From NCBI GenBank assembly GCA_039934875.1, contig JBDTLH010000175.1:1-8304 (forward strand): a stretch of DNA of 8,304 nucleotides, in the 5' to 3' direction. Numbering within the stretch: the stretch's first letter is position 1; the number at the start of each line of letters is the position of its first letter. The notes beneath the pieces are model-generated. The model was not told where the DNA came from and did no database searches. It saw only the letters and a list, made by a program, of their open reading frames with translations. Source of the stretch: JBDTLH01 sp039934875. GTDB lineage: Bacteria; Acidobacteriota; Terriglobia; Terriglobales; Acidobacteriaceae. Below, piece by piece: positions 6,763 to 8,304 of the stretch. The position numbers were made by a program, and so were the translations under genes.

Positions 6763-6939
6763 ATGGTCCTCAGCCACTTCACCTCTGCCGTCATCTTCGC
6801 CCTCTTCGCCTCAGTCGTCTTCGGCATCACCCAGCGCCGGAGCAGCCGCGAGATGGTGCGCTATGGGCTTTACTGCTTCGTGCTCTTTGTCGGCGGCGTC
6901 ATCGCCGCGGGCTGGATCATGTGGCTCATCCGCCGCTGA
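6763..6939 (+). CDS. 58-residue membrane protein, two helices
   Basis: A 58-codon frame begins with ATG six bases after the preceding stop codon; AGAAGG at 6746-6751 lies eleven bases upstream and overlaps the end of the upstream gene. Such tight spacing implies shared transcription and probably coupled translation. Residues about 8-22 (SAVIFALFASVVFGI) and 34-56 (YGLYCFVLFVGGVIAAGWIMWLI, split by no charge) are membrane-spanning. The connecting loop is strongly basic (TQRRSSREMVR), which predicts a cytoplasmic loop, yet the protein also ends in Arg-Arg, so topology is ambiguous. C-rich third positions match its neighbour, supporting real coding. It may be an accessory subunit of the upstream membrane protein; no domain is recognised. 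Confidence 0.7.
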   Translation: MVLSHFTSAVIFALFASVVFGITQRRSSREMVRYGLYCFVLFVGGVIAAGWIMWLIRR

Positions 6940-7015
6940 AATAGGCGGTCCGAAAGTCAGATGTCCGTCGCGTCTTCTCCTCGGTGGTTGCTCTAGCTTT
7001 TTGCATCTCCAAGCC

Positions 7016-7040
7016 ATTGCCCGGAAAACCGTATTGCCCG
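7016..7040. repeat. Eight-base direct repeat upstream of the AsmA-like gene
   Basis: ATTGCCCG occurs at 7016-7023 and again at 7033-7040, 17 bases start to start, each followed by an A-rich tract (GAAAA, AAAT). It lies 30-54 bases before the GTG start, where an operator or activator site could sit. It may be chance. Confidence 0.3.
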
Positions 7041-7058
7041 AAATGCATTCTAAACGCT

Positions 7059-7062
7059 GAGG
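7059..7062 (+). promoter_or_regulatory. Ribosome-binding site selecting the GTG start at 7070
   Basis: GAGG lies seven bases before GTG 7070. An in-frame TGA at 7058-7060 overlaps it and blocks any earlier start. No in-frame ATG occurs before the membrane anchor, and the GTG at 7145 would delete the basic flank of that anchor. GTG 7070 is the only well-supported start. Confidence 0.7.
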
Positions 7063-7069
7063 CAATGTT

Positions 7070-8304
7070 GTGAACCGTACATTCGATGAGCAGCAAGCGC
7101 CACCAAGCCAACGCCTGAGTTCGCGTCGGCGAACGATACTGTTGGTGATCGCGGGCCTACTGGCGCTCCTCATTGCAGTAATCGTTGTCTTTGCCGCCAA
7201 GTGGCCTTTCACTCACGCGAAGGTGGCCTCCGATCTCGAAGCCGCCACCCAGAGCCAGGTCACAATCAATAATTTTCACCAGACATTTTTCCCTCACCCC
7301 GGATGCGTCGCGCAGGGCGTATCGTTCCGCCGCCCGATAGATTTGCCGCCCATGACGGTGAGGACGCTCACGGTGGTGGGCAGCTATGCGGGCCTTTTGA
7401 GCAGGAGTATCCCGCTGCTGCGCCTTGAGGGGCTCCGTGCAGTCATTCCGCCGCTCACCGGAGCCAACCGTGGATTGGTGCGTCCAGGGGGTACTACGAA
7501 CACGAAAATCGGCGAACTTGTGGTTGAGGATGCAGTTCTGGAGTTTCAGCATGGGTCGGCGTCCGGGGCGCCGGGATCCGGCTTGCAATTTCAAGTTCAT
7601 GAGTTCACTCTTGAAAATCCTGGCACGGACCGGGTCATGCCGTTTGCAAGCAAGCTGCACACTCCAATACCCGCCGGGGAGATCGAAACGCGGGGAAGTC
7701 TGGGACCATGGAAGGGTCAAGACCCTATGGCCACCAATGTCTCGGGGACTTATCAGCTCACGAATGCTGATCTGAACACGATTCGCGGATTGGGCGGAAA
7801 ACTCTCGTCGCAAGGCAAATACCAGGGTCCGTTACAGCAAATGAGCGTCGAGGGATCTGCGAAGACGCCGGATTTGCAGGTGAACAATGGCAACAAGACG
7901 TCGTTGACGACGCAATTCAGCGCCACCGTCAACGCTGAAAATGGCAACATTGAGTTGCAGCAAGTGATCGCCAAACTTGGCGTCGGCGGCCGAACCGAAC
8001 TCACTGCGCACGGAAGCATTATCGGACAAGCGGGCAAGACCGGCAAGGTGGCTTCCCTTGATCTGCAAATGGATCATGGGCGCATCGACGATTTGTTGCG
8101 ATTGCTCGCCAATTCGCCGGAAGCGCCGATGACCGGCACGTTCAGCTTCAAAGGCCACGGCACTCTCCAATCGGCGAAGAAGTCCTTCTACGACGGACTG
8201 ACCCTGGGAGGAACTTTCGAGATCGCGGATGGCAAGTTTACCAATCCGCAGACCCAGGGAGATATAGAAGCCTTAAGTGAACAAGCGGAAGGTAACCCCA
8301 AGGG
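7070..8304 (+). CDS. AsmA-like envelope protein, 3'-truncated by window edge
   Basis: The frame stays open from GTG 7070 to the window end, giving 411 complete codons. The N-terminus is a short hydrophilic tail with a basic patch (SSRRRT), then one membrane helix at about 22-43 (ILLVIAGLLALLIAVIVVF), then a periplasmic part. Residues about 50-85 contain a segment with FFPHPGCVAQGVSF; 'FPHPGC' is a motif I associate with acidobacterial AsmA-like proteins. The rest is beta-rich, with repeated short strands and Gly/Asn turns. Near residues 330-360 is LDLQMDHGRIDDLLRLL, then PMTGTFSFKGHGTL, which fits the AsmA C-terminal-like pattern. AsmA/TamB/YhdP relatives are bridge-like proteins linked to lipid movement or homeostasis between inner and outer membranes. 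Whether this one transports lipid is inference. The substrate and the missing C-terminus are unknown. Its coding strand is G-rich, unlike the C-rich upstream genes. Confidence 0.85.
   Translation, partial: MNRTFDEQQAPPSQRLSSRRRTILLVIAGLLALLIAVIVVFAAKWPFTHAKVASDLEAATQSQVTINNFHQTFFPHPGCVAQGVSFRRPIDLPPMTVRTLTVVGSYAGLLSRSIPLLRLEGLRAVIPPLTGANRGLVRPGGTTNTKIGELVVEDAVLEFQHGSASGAPGSGLQFQVHEFTLENPGTDRVMPFASKLHTPIPAGEIETRGSLGPWKGQDPMATNVSGTYQLTNADLNTIRGLGGKLSSQGKYQGPLQQMSVEGSAKTPDLQVNNGNKTSLTTQFSATVNAENGNIELQQVIAKLGVGGRTELTAHGSIIGQAGKTGKVASLDLQMDHGRIDDLLRLLANSPEAPMTGTFSFKGHGTLQSAKKSFYDGLTLGGTFEIADGKFTNPQTQGDIEALSEQAEGNPK

Noticed and set aside
1..8304. CRISPR array, transposase, prophage, toxin-antitoxin or biosynthetic cluster
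   Set aside because: I saw no regularly spaced repeats, mobile-element proteins, phage genes or cluster enzymes on either strand.

Overview
The window most likely comes from a soil-type Acidobacteriota genome, probably the Terriglobia lineage. This is judged from memory of family sequences, because no search could be run. The main pointers are a very large Oar-like TonB-dependent-receptor-type outer-membrane protein with an N-terminal carboxypeptidase-regulatory domain, an AsmA-like protein with the 'FPHPGC' motif after its anchor helix, and a small polytopic protein of a type I associate with acidobacteria. The DNA is GC-rich and all supported genes lie on the + strand.

Layout. (1) Positions 3-1751: the C-terminal 582 residues of an oligopeptidase B-type S9A serine peptidase, cut by the left edge, with catalytic Ser, Asp and His all visible. 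(2) Positions 1752-2212: a 461-base gap. Its left half holds an imperfect inverted repeat and looks like non-coding or repeat-derived DNA. Its AT-richer right half holds a near-consensus sigma-54 (-24/-12) promoter and a leader with two hairpins. (3) Positions 2213-5542: the 1109-residue Oar-like outer-membrane protein, closed by a strong intrinsic terminator at 5564-5595. (4) Positions 5643-6224: a 193-residue exported protein of unknown function. (5) Positions 6349-6756 and 6763-6939: two small membrane proteins 6 bases apart, probably one operon; the second has only 58 residues. (6) From 7070 to the right edge: an AsmA-like envelope protein starting at GTG and cut by the window end.

The theme is the cell envelope: an outer-membrane receptor, an exported protein, two inner-membrane proteins and an AsmA-like protein. 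Except for the two small membrane genes, each gene seems to be its own transcription unit. No defence system, CRISPR array, transposase, RNA gene or biosynthetic cluster is visible. The points most worth a second look are the sigma-54 promoter with its structured leader ahead of the receptor gene, the four close cysteine pairs in that receptor, and the loss of both S2-site aspartates in the oligopeptidase.
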